DNA from: JBBRNH01 sp038230415
GTDB taxonomy: Bacteria > Bacteroidota > Bacteroidia > Cytophagales > Spirosomataceae
Direction: 5' to 3'
DNA length: 36,761 nucleotides
Assembly (NCBI GenBank): GCA_038230415.1
Contig: JBBRNH010000056.1
Span: 1 to 36,761 of the forward strand
A program made the translations under genes and the position numbers. The stretch's first letter is position 1, and every line of letters begins with the position of its first letter. This document shows positions 7,123-15,733 of this stretch, in pieces. The notes beneath the pieces were generated by a model. The model had not been told where the DNA came from, ran no database searches, and worked only from the letters and a program-made list of their open reading frames with translations.

Positions 7123-9222
7123 TCAAAAACGCCACCGGGCCTGAATCTTCACTTCACTCTTGTGCGGAACCGTGGTCTCGTCAAGCCCGGAGCCGATGGT
7201 CGGCTGATCGAATACGTTGGTTCTGGCCCAGCGCACCCACAAATCCAGTCTCTTCGTGGCCCCGTATTGCACCAGCAGATACTGCCGGACTCCCTGATTA
7301 AAATACGCCGGAAACGAAAACGCATACAGCACGTCGCGCTCATAAACATACTGGCGGCTGTCGTAATCGTCGGTGCCGAACAGGGCCAGCCGCCCCGTCG
7401 CGCTCCACCGGCCCCGTTCGTAGGTGGCATCCTGCACAACGGCCCCGCCCCACGACGGTCTCAATCCGGCATATTGAAAATACCCGCCCTGAATCCGTGA
7501 CCGCAACGTGAGGCCCGGCGCGGCCTGCCATTCGGCGGTCAGGGCCAGGTTTCGGCGCGTGGTGCCGATCACGGCTTTGGGCGCGGTTTTGCCGTTGGGT
7601 TCGTTTTTCTGCTTGTGTTCGTCGTGATATACCAGCGCAAACGTTGTCCGGCGGTTGGGCGTGTAAGTAGCCGAAAGCAAATAATCGAATCCGCCCGACG
7701 GTGCATCAATCAGGTATTTCCACCATGCAAACCGGAACCCGTCCACGTAGCCGCCGAGGGTCAGTTTGCGGTAGATGCTGTATTTCAGGCCCGCATACAA
7801 GCCGGTTTCGTTGGCGTTTCGGGTGGCTTCGCTGAAGGCGTTGGCGTAAAAACTGTGGAAATTCCGGTCGTAATGCCGCGCCACGATTGCCGCATCCAAT
7901 CGGCGGGTTAGGCTCATCACGGCCCCGCCAACAGCCCCGATTCCACCCGAATTGGTACGGGAGCCGCTGCTGTATGCCGCTTCGCCGAAGAAGTTGACGT
8001 TTTGCCAGACGTAGCCACCGTGCAGCCCCACAACCCGGTTTTGTTTGCCCGTAAACTCATAGTTGTTATACGGCGAATCGCGCTTTTGAATCCCGACATC
8101 AAACGTGGTTTGCAGCACCGTTGCCCCAATCTGCGTCCGGGCATCGGGCCGAAACAGCAGGTGTGCGCCGAGATTGTTCTCTACCAAACTACCCTGATCG
8201 GCCAGTTCCGACGGGGTTCGGTGCAGCCCCGACGTTTGCAGCGATGAAATCAGGTCTTCGTCCGATGGTAGTTTGCCAGCCACTGTGTTCGCATCGCGCC
8301 GGTTGCGGGCGGCCAACAGCGTGATTTCCAGCGACCGCGTGAGGGCGTAGGTAGCCGTTGCGCCCCGCAGATAGCCATATTCAGTGAGCGAGGTGTAGGG
8401 TCGTGCGCCCAGCGTCGGTCGGCGGGTGGTCAGCACGGTTTCGGCACTTTTCCCCAGCACAAACCCCGCCGACAGCACCAACCCCTGCCCGACCTGCATC
8501 TGATAATCCCCGATAATCACGTTTCGCCAGCGACCTTTATTCTGGATTTGGGCATGAAACGACAGATAATCGGCTCCGTAACGCCCCGTTTGGGGTTTCC
8601 AGTCAACGAGCATCTCGCCGGGGTCTTTCTCGACGGTGAACCCAAAACTAAACGCACGAGGGCGGCTGTATCGGTAGCGGGCATACCATTGGCTGGCCGG
8701 GCCAACGTAGCGCGTGGGCAGTTTGCCGCTTTTGTCGGGCGTGGCGGCAGAGAATCCCTTTTGCTGTTCTACGGTGCGTTCGTATCGTACAATCAGGTAG
8801 TTATCCGTCGGCGTGGGCAGCGCATCAAACAAACCCGTTCCGCCCGCAACGGTCACGAACGGCAACAACCGGCGAATGGTGAGAACATCAAAACCCGGCA
8901 CGGCCTGGAGTTCCAGCACCGATAGCAAATCCCCGGCTTCGGCGCGATAGGCAAAGAGCGCGGTCAGTTGGCGTTCGTCTAAGAGGTAGGTCGAGGCTAA
9001 TTCATCGCGGGTGGCGGTGTTGAGGTCAAGCGGATTGGTGTAGAGTTGGGCCAGCGCGTCGAAAACGGCCTGATAATCAATGCCTTCGGTTTGCACGGGG
9101 AATAAATCCTGCAAAAACCGATTCAGGTCTGCCGATTGGCGGTTGGCGGTGTTTTGCTGGGCGTGAATGGCTGGCGCAACGGCCAGCAGTAACCAGCAAA
9201 GGAGAGTGAAACGGCGGGTCAA
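7123..9222 (-). CDS. Helix-hairpin-helix outer-membrane beta-barrel protein
   Basis: 699 aa. It starts with TTG at 9222: no in-frame ATG exists upstream before a stop, and the TTG opens a good signal peptide (MTRRFTLLCWLLLAVAPAIHA, then QQNT). A helix-hairpin-helix module follows (about 65-120; NPLDLNTATRDELAST, LSVLELQAVPGF), similar to ComEA-type repeats. The rest alternates aromatic beta strands and loops and ends KSEVKIQARWRF, with a terminal Phe as in outer-membrane barrels. Such HHH-plus-barrel proteins are common and uncharacterised in Bacteroidota; DNA binding or uptake is only suggested by the domain. An excellent promoter precedes it (9254-9283). Confidence 0.82.
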   Translation of the reverse strand: MTRRFTLLCWLLLAVAPAIHAQQNTANRQSADLNRFLQDLFPVQTEGIDYQAVFDALAQLYTNPLDLNTATRDELASTYLLDERQLTALFAYRAEAGDLLSVLELQAVPGFDVLTIRRLLPFVTVAGGTGLFDALPTPTDNYLIVRYERTVEQQKGFSAATPDKSGKLPTRYVGPASQWYARYRYSRPRAFSFGFTVEKDPGEMLVDWKPQTGRYGADYLSFHAQIQNKGRWRNVIIGDYQMQVGQGLVLSAGFVLGKSAETVLTTRRPTLGARPYTSLTEYGYLRGATATYALTRSLEITLLAARNRRDANTVAGKLPSDEDLISSLQTSGLHRTPSELADQGSLVENNLGAHLLFRPDARTQIGATVLQTTFDVGIQKRDSPYNNYEFTGKQNRVVGLHGGYVWQNVNFFGEAAYSSGSRTNSGGIGAVGGAVMSLTRRLDAAIVARHYDRNFHSFYANAFSEATRNANETGLYAGLKYSIYRKLTLGGYVDGFRFAWWKYLIDAPSGGFDYLLSATYTPNRRTTFALVYHDEHKQKNEPNGKTAPKAVIGTTRRNLALTAEWQAAPGLTLRSRIQGGYFQYAGLRPSWGGAVVQDATYERGRWSATGRLALFGTDDYDSRQYVYERDVLYAFSFPAYFNQGVRQYLLVQYGATKRLDLWVRWARTNVFDQPTIGSGLDETTVPHKSEVKIQARWRF

Positions 9223-9253
9223 CGGGCTGATTGTGTTACGGTTATCAGGTGGG

Positions 9254-9283
9254 CAAAGCTACGGGATACTGTCGAAAAATCAA
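9254..9283 (-). promoter_or_regulatory. Bacteroidota-type promoter TTG-N19-TAGCTTTG
   Basis: On the minus strand TTG (9281-9283) is followed after 19 bp by TAGCTTTG (9254-9261), matching the Bacteroidota sigma consensus. It lies 31 bp upstream of the TTG start of the helix-hairpin-helix gene. This is the best promoter in the window. Confidence 0.75.
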
Positions 9284-9372
9284 CCCTGATTTTTGCCCCG
9301 ATAACAAACCGCAACGCCCGCCGTTGTAGCTTGCAGGGTCAAACAAACAACCCTGTTTCTCGTATCCTCCGC

Positions 9373-11523
9373 ATGAAAAAATCTGTTTTCCGGTTAATCG
9401 CCCTGCTCTGCCTGACCGTTTCGCTCGCCAATGCCCAGCCCGGTGGCATAATCAACGCCGATACCATTAAGGCCAATCCGCTTGACCTCGGCAAGATGTG
9501 GACGTTTGACAACCCGCCCGCCGACTATTTCCAGAAAACCTACGGCTTCCGGCCCGATCAGGCGTGGTTCGATGCCGTGCAGTTGGCTTCGTTGCGCTTC
9601 GCCGACTATTGCTCGGCTTCGTTTGTGTCGGCTTCGGGTTTGGTTATGACCAACCACCACTGCGCCCGCGAGTCGGGAACGGGGGTGGCCCGCAAAGGCG
9701 AAGACCTGAACGCCACCGGATTCTTTGCCAAAACCCCCGCCGATGAGCGCAAAGTGGCGGGGCTTTTTGTGGATCAACTCGTGAAGATAGAAGACATCAC
9801 CAAGCGCGTGCAGGATGCCATTGCCGCTGCCGGGAGTGCAGAACAAGCGCAGGTTCAGGCCCGCGAAAAAGAATTTGGGGCCATTAAAACCGAGTACACA
9901 ACCAAAACGGGATTCACCGGGCTTGAACTCCAGACCATCACGTTTTATAACGGCGGGCGGTACGCGCTCTACGGCTTCAAACGCTACACCGATGTTCGGC
10001 TGGTGTTTATGCCCGAACTTCAACTCGGCTTTTTCGGGGGTGATCCCGACAATTTCACCTACCCACGTTACGCGCTCGACTGCTCGTTTTTTCGGGTTTA
10101 TGACAACAATAAACCCCTGGCAACCAGCAATTTTTTCAAGTTTAACGTAGATGGTGTTCGGGAAGGCGAACCCGTTTTTGTGACCGGCAAACCTGGCAGC
10201 ACCGAGCGGCTGAAAACCGTTGCCGAACTCGAATACGACCGTGATTACCGGATGCCGTATATCCTGACGCTCCTCCGGGGGCGGTCAGACGCGCTGCAAG
10301 CCTACAACGCCACCGCCAAAAGCGATAGCGTTTTGAATGAAATTTTTGGCTTGGAAAACAGCTATAAAGCTTACAAAGGGCAGTTGGCCGGTCTCCGCGA
10401 CCCGTATCTGCTGGCCCGCAAAGCTGCCTTCGAGAAAGAATTTAAGGCCCAGGCGACTCAAAAAAACATCCCCACCAAAGCCTGGGATGACCTTGCTACC
10501 AACGTTGCCGAACTCCGCAAGCAGTTCACGGCAAACACCTATCTGGCACCCAATCCGTATGCCACCGGCGACGTGCTGGCCTTTGCCCGGCAGTTGGCGC
10601 AGTTTGGCGAGTTGAGCGTGACCAAGCCGCAGGCCGCCGAGCAATCGCGGGAGTTGATGGTGGCTCCTAAAATCAAAAACCGGGCGTTGGAAGAAGCCTT
10701 TCTGACCACCCACCTCACCGAAGTTCAGGCCGCGCTTGGCCCGGATGATGCATACTCGAAAGCGGCTTTGGGTGGGCGTTCGCCGAAAGACGCAGCTAAA
10801 TACCTGTTAGACAACACCAAACTGACCGATGCCGCCTTTGTTAGCGACCTCGTTACGCGGGGTGGCAGCATCACGTCATCGTCTGACCCGATGCTGGTTT
10901 TGGCCCGCGAAGCCATGCCCCGATACAGCGCGGCCAACCAACTTGTGCGACAAATTCAGCCCAAGCAAGCGGTATTACGCTCAGAATTGGGCCGGAGTCT
11001 GTATGCAATTTATGGCACGGCGGTTCCGCCCGATGCCACGTTCTCGCTCCGCATCAACGACGGTGTGGTGAAGGGTTATCCCTACAACGGAACCACCGCA
11101 CCCGTCCTGACTACGTTTTCGGGGCTGTATGACCGGAGTTATTCATTTGGCAACAAATTTCCCTGGCAACTGCCCGCCCGGTGGAACAACCCACCCGCCG
11201 AGTTGCTCCGCCAGCCGATGAACTTCATCTCCACCAACGACATTATCGGGGGTAATTCCGGCTCGCCGATTATCAACAAAAACCGCGAGGCCGTTGGGTT
11301 GGTCTTCGATGGTAATATGGAGAGTCTGCCCGGCGATTTTATTTTTGTGCCGGATGCCAACCGCGCCGTTTCGGTTCATGCGGGCGGCATGGTAGCGGCC
11401 ATGCGCTACATCTACAAAGCCGACCGGCTCGTGCAGGAATTGACCGGGTCGCGTTCGACCGGGTCGCGTCCGATGGGGTCGCCCTCGCCAAAAATGCCGG
11501 TGGCTCAGAAAGTCAGAAAATAG
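9373..11523 (+). CDS. S46-family dipeptidyl-peptidase (DPP7-like)
   Basis: 716 aa periplasmic or surface serine peptidase that removes dipeptides from oligopeptide N-termini. Start ATG 9373 opens a signal peptide (MKKSVFRLIALLCLTVSLANA); an upstream TTG was rejected. The catalytic His lies in LVMTNHHCAR (His95-His96; His96 precedes the Cys as in trypsin), and the catalytic Ser629 in IIGGNSGSPI. Eighteen residues after the Ser is Gly647 (VFDGNMESLPGDF). In this family Gly at that place marks DPP7-type preference for hydrophobic P1, while Arg marks DPP11-type acidic preference. The C-terminus carries a triplicated 5-residue motif (TGSRS TGSRP MGSPS). It is followed after 50 bp by an M20 amidohydrolase, so both may act on peptides or acylated amino acids. 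Confidence 0.93.
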   Translation: MKKSVFRLIALLCLTVSLANAQPGGIINADTIKANPLDLGKMWTFDNPPADYFQKTYGFRPDQAWFDAVQLASLRFADYCSASFVSASGLVMTNHHCARESGTGVARKGEDLNATGFFAKTPADERKVAGLFVDQLVKIEDITKRVQDAIAAAGSAEQAQVQAREKEFGAIKTEYTTKTGFTGLELQTITFYNGGRYALYGFKRYTDVRLVFMPELQLGFFGGDPDNFTYPRYALDCSFFRVYDNNKPLATSNFFKFNVDGVREGEPVFVTGKPGSTERLKTVAELEYDRDYRMPYILTLLRGRSDALQAYNATAKSDSVLNEIFGLENSYKAYKGQLAGLRDPYLLARKAAFEKEFKAQATQKNIPTKAWDDLATNVAELRKQFTANTYLAPNPYATGDVLAFARQLAQFGELSVTKPQAAEQSRELMVAPKIKNRALEEAFLTTHLTEVQAALGPDDAYSKAALGGRSPKDAAKYLLDNTKLTDAAFVSDLVTRGGSITSSSDPMLVLAREAMPRYSAANQLVRQIQPKQAVLRSELGRSLYAIYGTAVPPDATFSLRINDGVVKGYPYNGTTAPVLTTFSGLYDRSYSFGNKFPWQLPARWNNPPAELLRQPMNFISTNDIIGGNSGSPIINKNREAVGLVFDGNMESLPGDFIFVPDANRAVSVHAGGMVAAMRYIYKADRLVQELTGSRSTGSRPMGSPSPKMPVAQKVRK
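11446..11490 (+). repeat. Three tandem 15-bp repeats at the 3' end of the S46 gene
   Basis: Units GGGTCGCGTTCGACC, GGGTCGCGTCCGATG and GGGTCGCCCTCGCCA follow head to tail and encode GSRST, GSRPM and GSPSP-type residues at the C-terminal end, outside the conserved peptidase. This is likely replication-slippage variation. Confidence 0.7.
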
Positions 11524-11573
11524 ACTAAGTTGTCTAACACCGGCACTACACAAGCAGCCTGATTACCTCATTT

Positions 11574-12776
11574 ATGCTCGATTCAATAAAAACCCTGGCC
11601 CGGCAATACGCGCCCGACGTGGTGACAACCCGCCGATACCTCCACGCCCATCCCGAACTCTCGTTTCATGAATATGAAACGGCCCGGTTTGTCGCCAATG
11701 AACTGACGGCCATTGGGGTAGTGCCGCAGACGGGCGTGGCCGGTACGGGCGTAGTGGCCCTCATCGAAGGAAGAAAGGCCATCGGCAACAGAGCCAGCAG
11801 TCCCCGGACCGTTGGCTTGCGGGCCGATATGGACGCGCTGCCCATCCGGGAAGCTAATGACGTTCCCTACAAATCGACCGTGGCCGGGGTCATGCACGCC
11901 TGCGGTCACGATGCTCACACGGCCAGTTTGCTCGGTTGCGCCCGCATCCTCACCACCTTGCGCGACGAATTTTCGGGAACGATAAAACTCGTATTTCAGC
12001 CCGCCGAAGAAAAAGCTCCCGGTGGTGCTTCGCTCATGATTCGGGAGGGCGTGTTAGAGAACCCGACTCCGGTGAGTATGATCGGGCAGCACGTTGCGCC
12101 GAATATTCCGGTGGGTAAAATCGGGTTTCGGGAGGGTATGTACATGGCCTCGACTGATGAACTGTACCTGACCGTGCGCGGCAAAGGCGGCCATGCGGCC
12201 CAGCCCAGTTCGCTGATTGATCCGGTGCTGATTGCGTCTCATATTGTGGTGGCGATGCAGCAGATTATCAGCCGCAACCGCCCCCCGGCGAGTCCGTCGG
12301 TGCTGTCGTTCGGGCGGTTTATTGCCGATGGCGTAACCAACGTGATTCCCAACGAGGTGACGCTCGAAGGTACGTTTCGGTGCATGAACGAGGAATGGCG
12401 CGAGGAAGGGCTGCGACGGATGAAAAAACTCGCCGAGGGCATGGCCGAAGCGATGGGCGGCACCTGCGAGTTTACCCGCGTAACCGGCTACCCATTCCTG
12501 AAAAACCACCCCGAACTGACCCGAAGGCTCAGGGCCGAAACCGTTGCTTACGTGGGGCCGGAGAATGTTATTGACCTCGATTTGTGGATGGCAGGCGAAG
12601 ATTTCGCGTTTTATTCGCAGGTGGTGGACTCGTGTTTTTACCGGCTTGGCACCCGCAACGACGCACGGGGCATCACGTCGGGCGTGCATACGCCCACCTT
12701 CGACATTGACGAAGCCGCGCTGGAAACCGGGCCGGGGCTGATGGCGTGGCTTGCCCTGCGGGAACTGGCAGGGTAA
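11574..12776 (+). CDS. M20-family amidohydrolase (N-acyl amino acid hydrolase type)
   Basis: 400 aa cytoplasmic metallohydrolase of the M20D (hippuricase / IAA-amino-acid hydrolase) type, which cleaves N-acyl or peptide bonds with a two-metal centre. Visible ligand motifs: MHACGHDAHT with H108, C110 and H112 (Cys at this place is typical of M20D), and QPAEEKAPGG with E145-E146. The dimerisation lid follows at about 185-300 (VRGKGGHAAQPSSLIDPV), and the C-terminal WMAGEDFAFY supplies the last ligand region. Length matches the family. It probably shares a transcript with the S46 peptidase 50 bp upstream. Substrate is not predictable. Confidence 0.92.
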   Translation: MLDSIKTLARQYAPDVVTTRRYLHAHPELSFHEYETARFVANELTAIGVVPQTGVAGTGVVALIEGRKAIGNRASSPRTVGLRADMDALPIREANDVPYKSTVAGVMHACGHDAHTASLLGCARILTTLRDEFSGTIKLVFQPAEEKAPGGASLMIREGVLENPTPVSMIGQHVAPNIPVGKIGFREGMYMASTDELYLTVRGKGGHAAQPSSLIDPVLIASHIVVAMQQIISRNRPPASPSVLSFGRFIADGVTNVIPNEVTLEGTFRCMNEEWREEGLRRMKKLAEGMAEAMGGTCEFTRVTGYPFLKNHPELTRRLRAETVAYVGPENVIDLDLWMAGEDFAFYSQVVDSCFYRLGTRNDARGITSGVHTPTFDIDEAALETGPGLMAWLALRELAG

Positions 12777-12835
12777 AGTGGTTTGTTGACCGGCAGATAT
12801 ACTACCATCACGCACAGTTAAGCTATTACCACTGT

Positions 12836-13648
12836 ATGAAGTTGTTTTTACTAACGGCTCTTTTGGCCGTTTGCATTGCGTCCGTCTCGTCTGCCCAATC
12901 GCCCGTTCAGCCTTTATCGGTTTCATCACCACCCGCCAAAGGCACGTTTTATTTTTCCTGGGGATACAACCGCGAGTTTTATTCGCGCAGCACCATCCGG
13001 TTCAAAAACACGACTACCGATAATTATGATTTTGTGGTTGACAAGGTAACGGCCCACGAACGGCCCGACATGAAAGATTTCTGGCGAATCACCTACCTCA
13101 CCATCCCGCAATACCAGGCCAACGGCGGTTATTTTTTCAGGAAAGGGCGCGGCTGGGGTGTCGAACTCTCGTGGGATCACCTGAAATATATTGTGGACGA
13201 TTACCAAACGGCCCGGCTGCACGGTAACATTCGGGGCCGGGCCATTGACAAAGACACACTGCTCACACCCGATTTTCTGCACCTGCAACACACTAACGGC
13301 AATAACTACCTGATGATCAGTGCCGTAAAACGCTTTCCGGTCTGGCACACCAAAAATTTCTCACTCGAAGGTATTGCCAAAGCGGGCGGAGGTGTGCTGC
13401 TTTCCTACACGATCTCGACGGTGCTGGGCAATACCGATGAAGGCCATTTTCACGCGCAGGGCTGGGTGGCGGGCGCAACGGCGGGGGCGCGACTGAACTA
13501 CCGCCGTTTTTTTGTGCAGGGAGACGGGCAGGCCGCGTTTGCCAACTACACCGGCTCTGAACTCGGTGCCGACCGCGTTGGCCGGGCAACACATCATTTT
13601 CTCTCCTGGGCCTACATCTACCGGCTCGGTGTGACCATTCCGTTGTGA
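12836..13648 (+). CDS. Uncharacterised outer-membrane beta-barrel-like protein
   Basis: 270 aa. ATG 12836 opens a signal peptide (MKLFLLTALLAVCIASVSSA, then QSPVQ); an upstream GTG in the same frame was rejected. The body has many alternating aromatic strands (GTFYFSWGYNREFY, GYFFRKGRGWGVELSW, NNYLMISAVKRFPVW, FLSWAYIYRLGVTIPL), consistent with an 8-14 strand outer-membrane barrel. No named family is recognised. Similar proteins of about this length occur across Bacteroidota as far as I recall. It follows the M20 gene by 59 bp on the same strand and is convergent with the acyl-CoA dehydrogenase. Function unknown. Confidence 0.75.
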   Translation: MKLFLLTALLAVCIASVSSAQSPVQPLSVSSPPAKGTFYFSWGYNREFYSRSTIRFKNTTTDNYDFVVDKVTAHERPDMKDFWRITYLTIPQYQANGGYFFRKGRGWGVELSWDHLKYIVDDYQTARLHGNIRGRAIDKDTLLTPDFLHLQHTNGNNYLMISAVKRFPVWHTKNFSLEGIAKAGGGVLLSYTISTVLGNTDEGHFHAQGWVAGATAGARLNYRRFFVQGDGQAAFANYTGSELGADRVGRATHHFLSWAYIYRLGVTIPL

Positions 13649-13681
13649 ACGCGGCTCACTGGGGCTCATTCCCGCGCCGGT

Positions 13682-14869
13682 TCATGCCCCTTCATACGCC
13701 GACTTGTAGGCCGTTGCATCAATCACGATTTTGGCGATGATCTCACGCATGATTTCGGAGGTGCCGCCCGCAATGGTGCCAACGCGGGCATCGCGGTAGG
13801 CGCGGGCAATGGGGTAGTCCTCGATATAGCCGAAGCCGCCAAAAAACTGGAGACACGTATCCACCACCCGCTTCTGCATTTCGGAGGTGTGTAGCTTTGC
13901 CATCGAACATTCTTTCACCACGCTGTCTCCCTGCGAAAACAGCCAGCAGGTGTGATACACAAACTGTTTGGCAACTTCGATTTCCGTAGCAACGTCAGCA
14001 ATTTTGTGGCGGATGGCCTGAAACGTCCCGATTTTTTTGCCGAAAGCCTCGCGTTCCTGCAAATAACGCAAGGTCCAGTCTAAGGCCAGTTCTGCTCCCG
14101 AAACGGCCATCACTGCCGCCACCAATCGTTCGAGTTGCAGGCTTTCCATGAGGTAATAAAACCCCTTATTTTCTTGCCCGATACGATTTTGAACCGGAAC
14201 CCGCACGTCGTCGAACCGGATTTCGGCGGTGTCTGACGAGTGCCAGCCCATTTTGTTGAGTTTGGTGCGGGTGATGCCGGGGCTGTCTAAGTCCACCACA
14301 ATCAGGCTGATTCCGGCCCCGCCCGCGTCGGGTTTTGTCTTCACGGCCAACGTAATAAAGTCGCCGTAGGTGCCGTTGCTGATGAACGTTTTGGCCCCAT
14401 TAATCACGTATTCGTCGCCGGTTTCGGTCAGGATGGCAGTTGTACGGATGGCCGAAACGTCGGAGCCGGTGTCGGGTTCGGTAATGCCGAGGGCCGCCAC
14501 TTTCTGGCCCTGAATGGCCGGAACGAGGTATTTAGCTTTAGTTTCGGCGTTTCCGGCTTTGACGATGTGGTTAATCGCCATGTATTCGTGAACGCTGACG
14601 GCGGTGGTGAAGCCACCCATGCCGCACCGGGCCAACTCTTCGAGAAAAACCACTGAAAACCAAAAATCGGCTTCGGAACCGCCGTATTGTTCAGGAAATG
14701 GTAAGCCCAGAAAGCCTAATTCGCCCATGCGCCGGAACACGCTGACGGGAATGCGCCGGGCGGTTTCCCAAGCCTCCGTGTGCGGCACAACTTCTTTCTG
14801 GATGAACTGCCGGACGCTCTGCCGGAATAATTCGTGTTCGTCGGTGAAATACAGGGAAGGGCGTTTCAT
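13682..14869 (-). CDS. Acyl-CoA dehydrogenase, LCAD/IVD-like
   Basis: 395 aa FAD enzyme that introduces an alpha-beta double bond into acyl-CoA. Start ATG 14869 (MKRPSLYFTDEHELFRQSV) was chosen because upstream in-frame sequence is not family-like and a -7 box lies at 14911-14918. Family motifs: ITEPDTGSDVSA and YVINGAKTFISNG (flavin and substrate region), FGKKIGTFQAIRHKIAD, and GGFGYIEDYPIARAYRDAR. The usual C-terminal YEGTSEIQ catalytic Glu is replaced by TIAGGTSEI, but LQLERLV carries the alternative helix-G Glu used by long-chain and isovaleryl-CoA dehydrogenases, so an active LCAD/IVD-type enzyme is expected. Exact substrate unknown. Confidence 0.92.
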   Translation of the reverse strand: MKRPSLYFTDEHELFRQSVRQFIQKEVVPHTEAWETARRIPVSVFRRMGELGFLGLPFPEQYGGSEADFWFSVVFLEELARCGMGGFTTAVSVHEYMAINHIVKAGNAETKAKYLVPAIQGQKVAALGITEPDTGSDVSAIRTTAILTETGDEYVINGAKTFISNGTYGDFITLAVKTKPDAGGAGISLIVVDLDSPGITRTKLNKMGWHSSDTAEIRFDDVRVPVQNRIGQENKGFYYLMESLQLERLVAAVMAVSGAELALDWTLRYLQEREAFGKKIGTFQAIRHKIADVATEIEVAKQFVYHTCWLFSQGDSVVKECSMAKLHTSEMQKRVVDTCLQFFGGFGYIEDYPIARAYRDARVGTIAGGTSEIMREIIAKIVIDATAYKSAYEGA

Positions 14870-14910
14870 ATCGGGCGTTGATGCAAATTTTTCTGTCGAA
14901 AATGATACAG

Positions 14911-14918
14911 CAAAGATA
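14911..14918 (-). promoter_or_regulatory. -7 box TATCTTTG for the acyl-CoA dehydrogenase
   Basis: Exact TAnnTTTG on the minus strand, 41 bp before the start codon. About 19 bp further upstream is TTTCG, a weak -33 match. Confidence 0.55.
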
Positions 14919-15024
14919 GCGGGAGCCGGGCCGTTTGCGAAAGACCGATGGTGTAGTGAAACATTCGGCAACCACAGGCGTTATCGGGTGAGCCTACACA
15001 AACCCTCGGCTACCCAACGATTTT

Positions 15025-15714
15025 ATGAAAAAACCAGCGCAAATCCTGCTCTCTACACTCTTTATTTTTACCGTTTACGCCTGTCTGTCAGACACTTACG
15101 CGCAATCTCGCCAACGCTGGAGCCTCGGCCCACGCGCCGGGCTAAACCTCTCGAATTTCCGGGGCGATGTGCAAAACAACAAATTCCTGCCCGGTTTTTA
15201 TGCTGGTTTGGGGGCTATGTATAGCGACGACAGCCGGTTTGGGTTCTCGATAGACGCGCTTTATTCTCAACGCGGGGCGCGGTTTGATATACCAGGGAAT
15301 CAACCAGTCAAGGCCGATATTCGGGTTAATTATATCGAGGTTCCGGTGCTTGCCCGTTATTTTTTGACGGATGAAGGTTCGTTCCGGCCCAATATTTTTG
15401 TGGGGCCATCGGTTGCGCTTCTGACGGGGGCCAAAACCATCAGCAAAAGTGGGCCAAACAATGCCACAACTGACTCAAAAGAATTTTACCGCCCCGCCGA
15501 ATTAGGCCTGGCGGCTGGTTTTCAGCTCAACTTCCGGGCTGGAGACCGCCAACGCCTGACCGTTGATGCCCGCTACACGCTTGGCCTAACCGACATCACC
15601 CAGGATGCTACCGAAGTCCGTAACTCAACCATTTCGGTTGGTCTCGGCTACAGCTTCGGTATTGGCCGACAATATCGGCGGGGAGACCGCAAAATTCCGG
15701 TGCGGGTGCGGTAA
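15025..15714 (+). CDS. PorT-like outer-membrane beta-barrel protein
   Basis: 229 aa. Signal peptide MKKPAQILLSTLFIFTVYACLSDTYA, then QSRQRWSLGPRAGLNLSNF. GPRAGLNLS near the N-terminus, FGFSIDALYSQRGARF and VNYIEVPVLARYFL are hallmarks of the outer-membrane beta-barrel family typified by PorT (OMP_b-brl_2). The VGPSVALLTGA and ISVGLGYSFGIG strands close the barrel. The C-terminus has a basic extension (GDRKIPVRVR). Substrate or partner unknown. It is convergent with the serine hydrolase, with 19 bp between. Confidence 0.85.
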   Translation: MKKPAQILLSTLFIFTVYACLSDTYAQSRQRWSLGPRAGLNLSNFRGDVQNNKFLPGFYAGLGAMYSDDSRFGFSIDALYSQRGARFDIPGNQPVKADIRVNYIEVPVLARYFLTDEGSFRPNIFVGPSVALLTGAKTISKSGPNNATTDSKEFYRPAELGLAAGFQLNFRAGDRQRLTVDARYTLGLTDITQDATEVRNSTISVGLGYSFGIGRQYRRGDRKIPVRVR

Positions 15715-15733
15715 CAGGTTTAAAACCCTTTAC

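Noticed and set aside
12054..12932. 292-codon minus-strand frame opposite the M20 gene
   Set aside because: His/Arg/Pro/Gly-rich composition and no motif; the plus-strand M20 gene explains the region.
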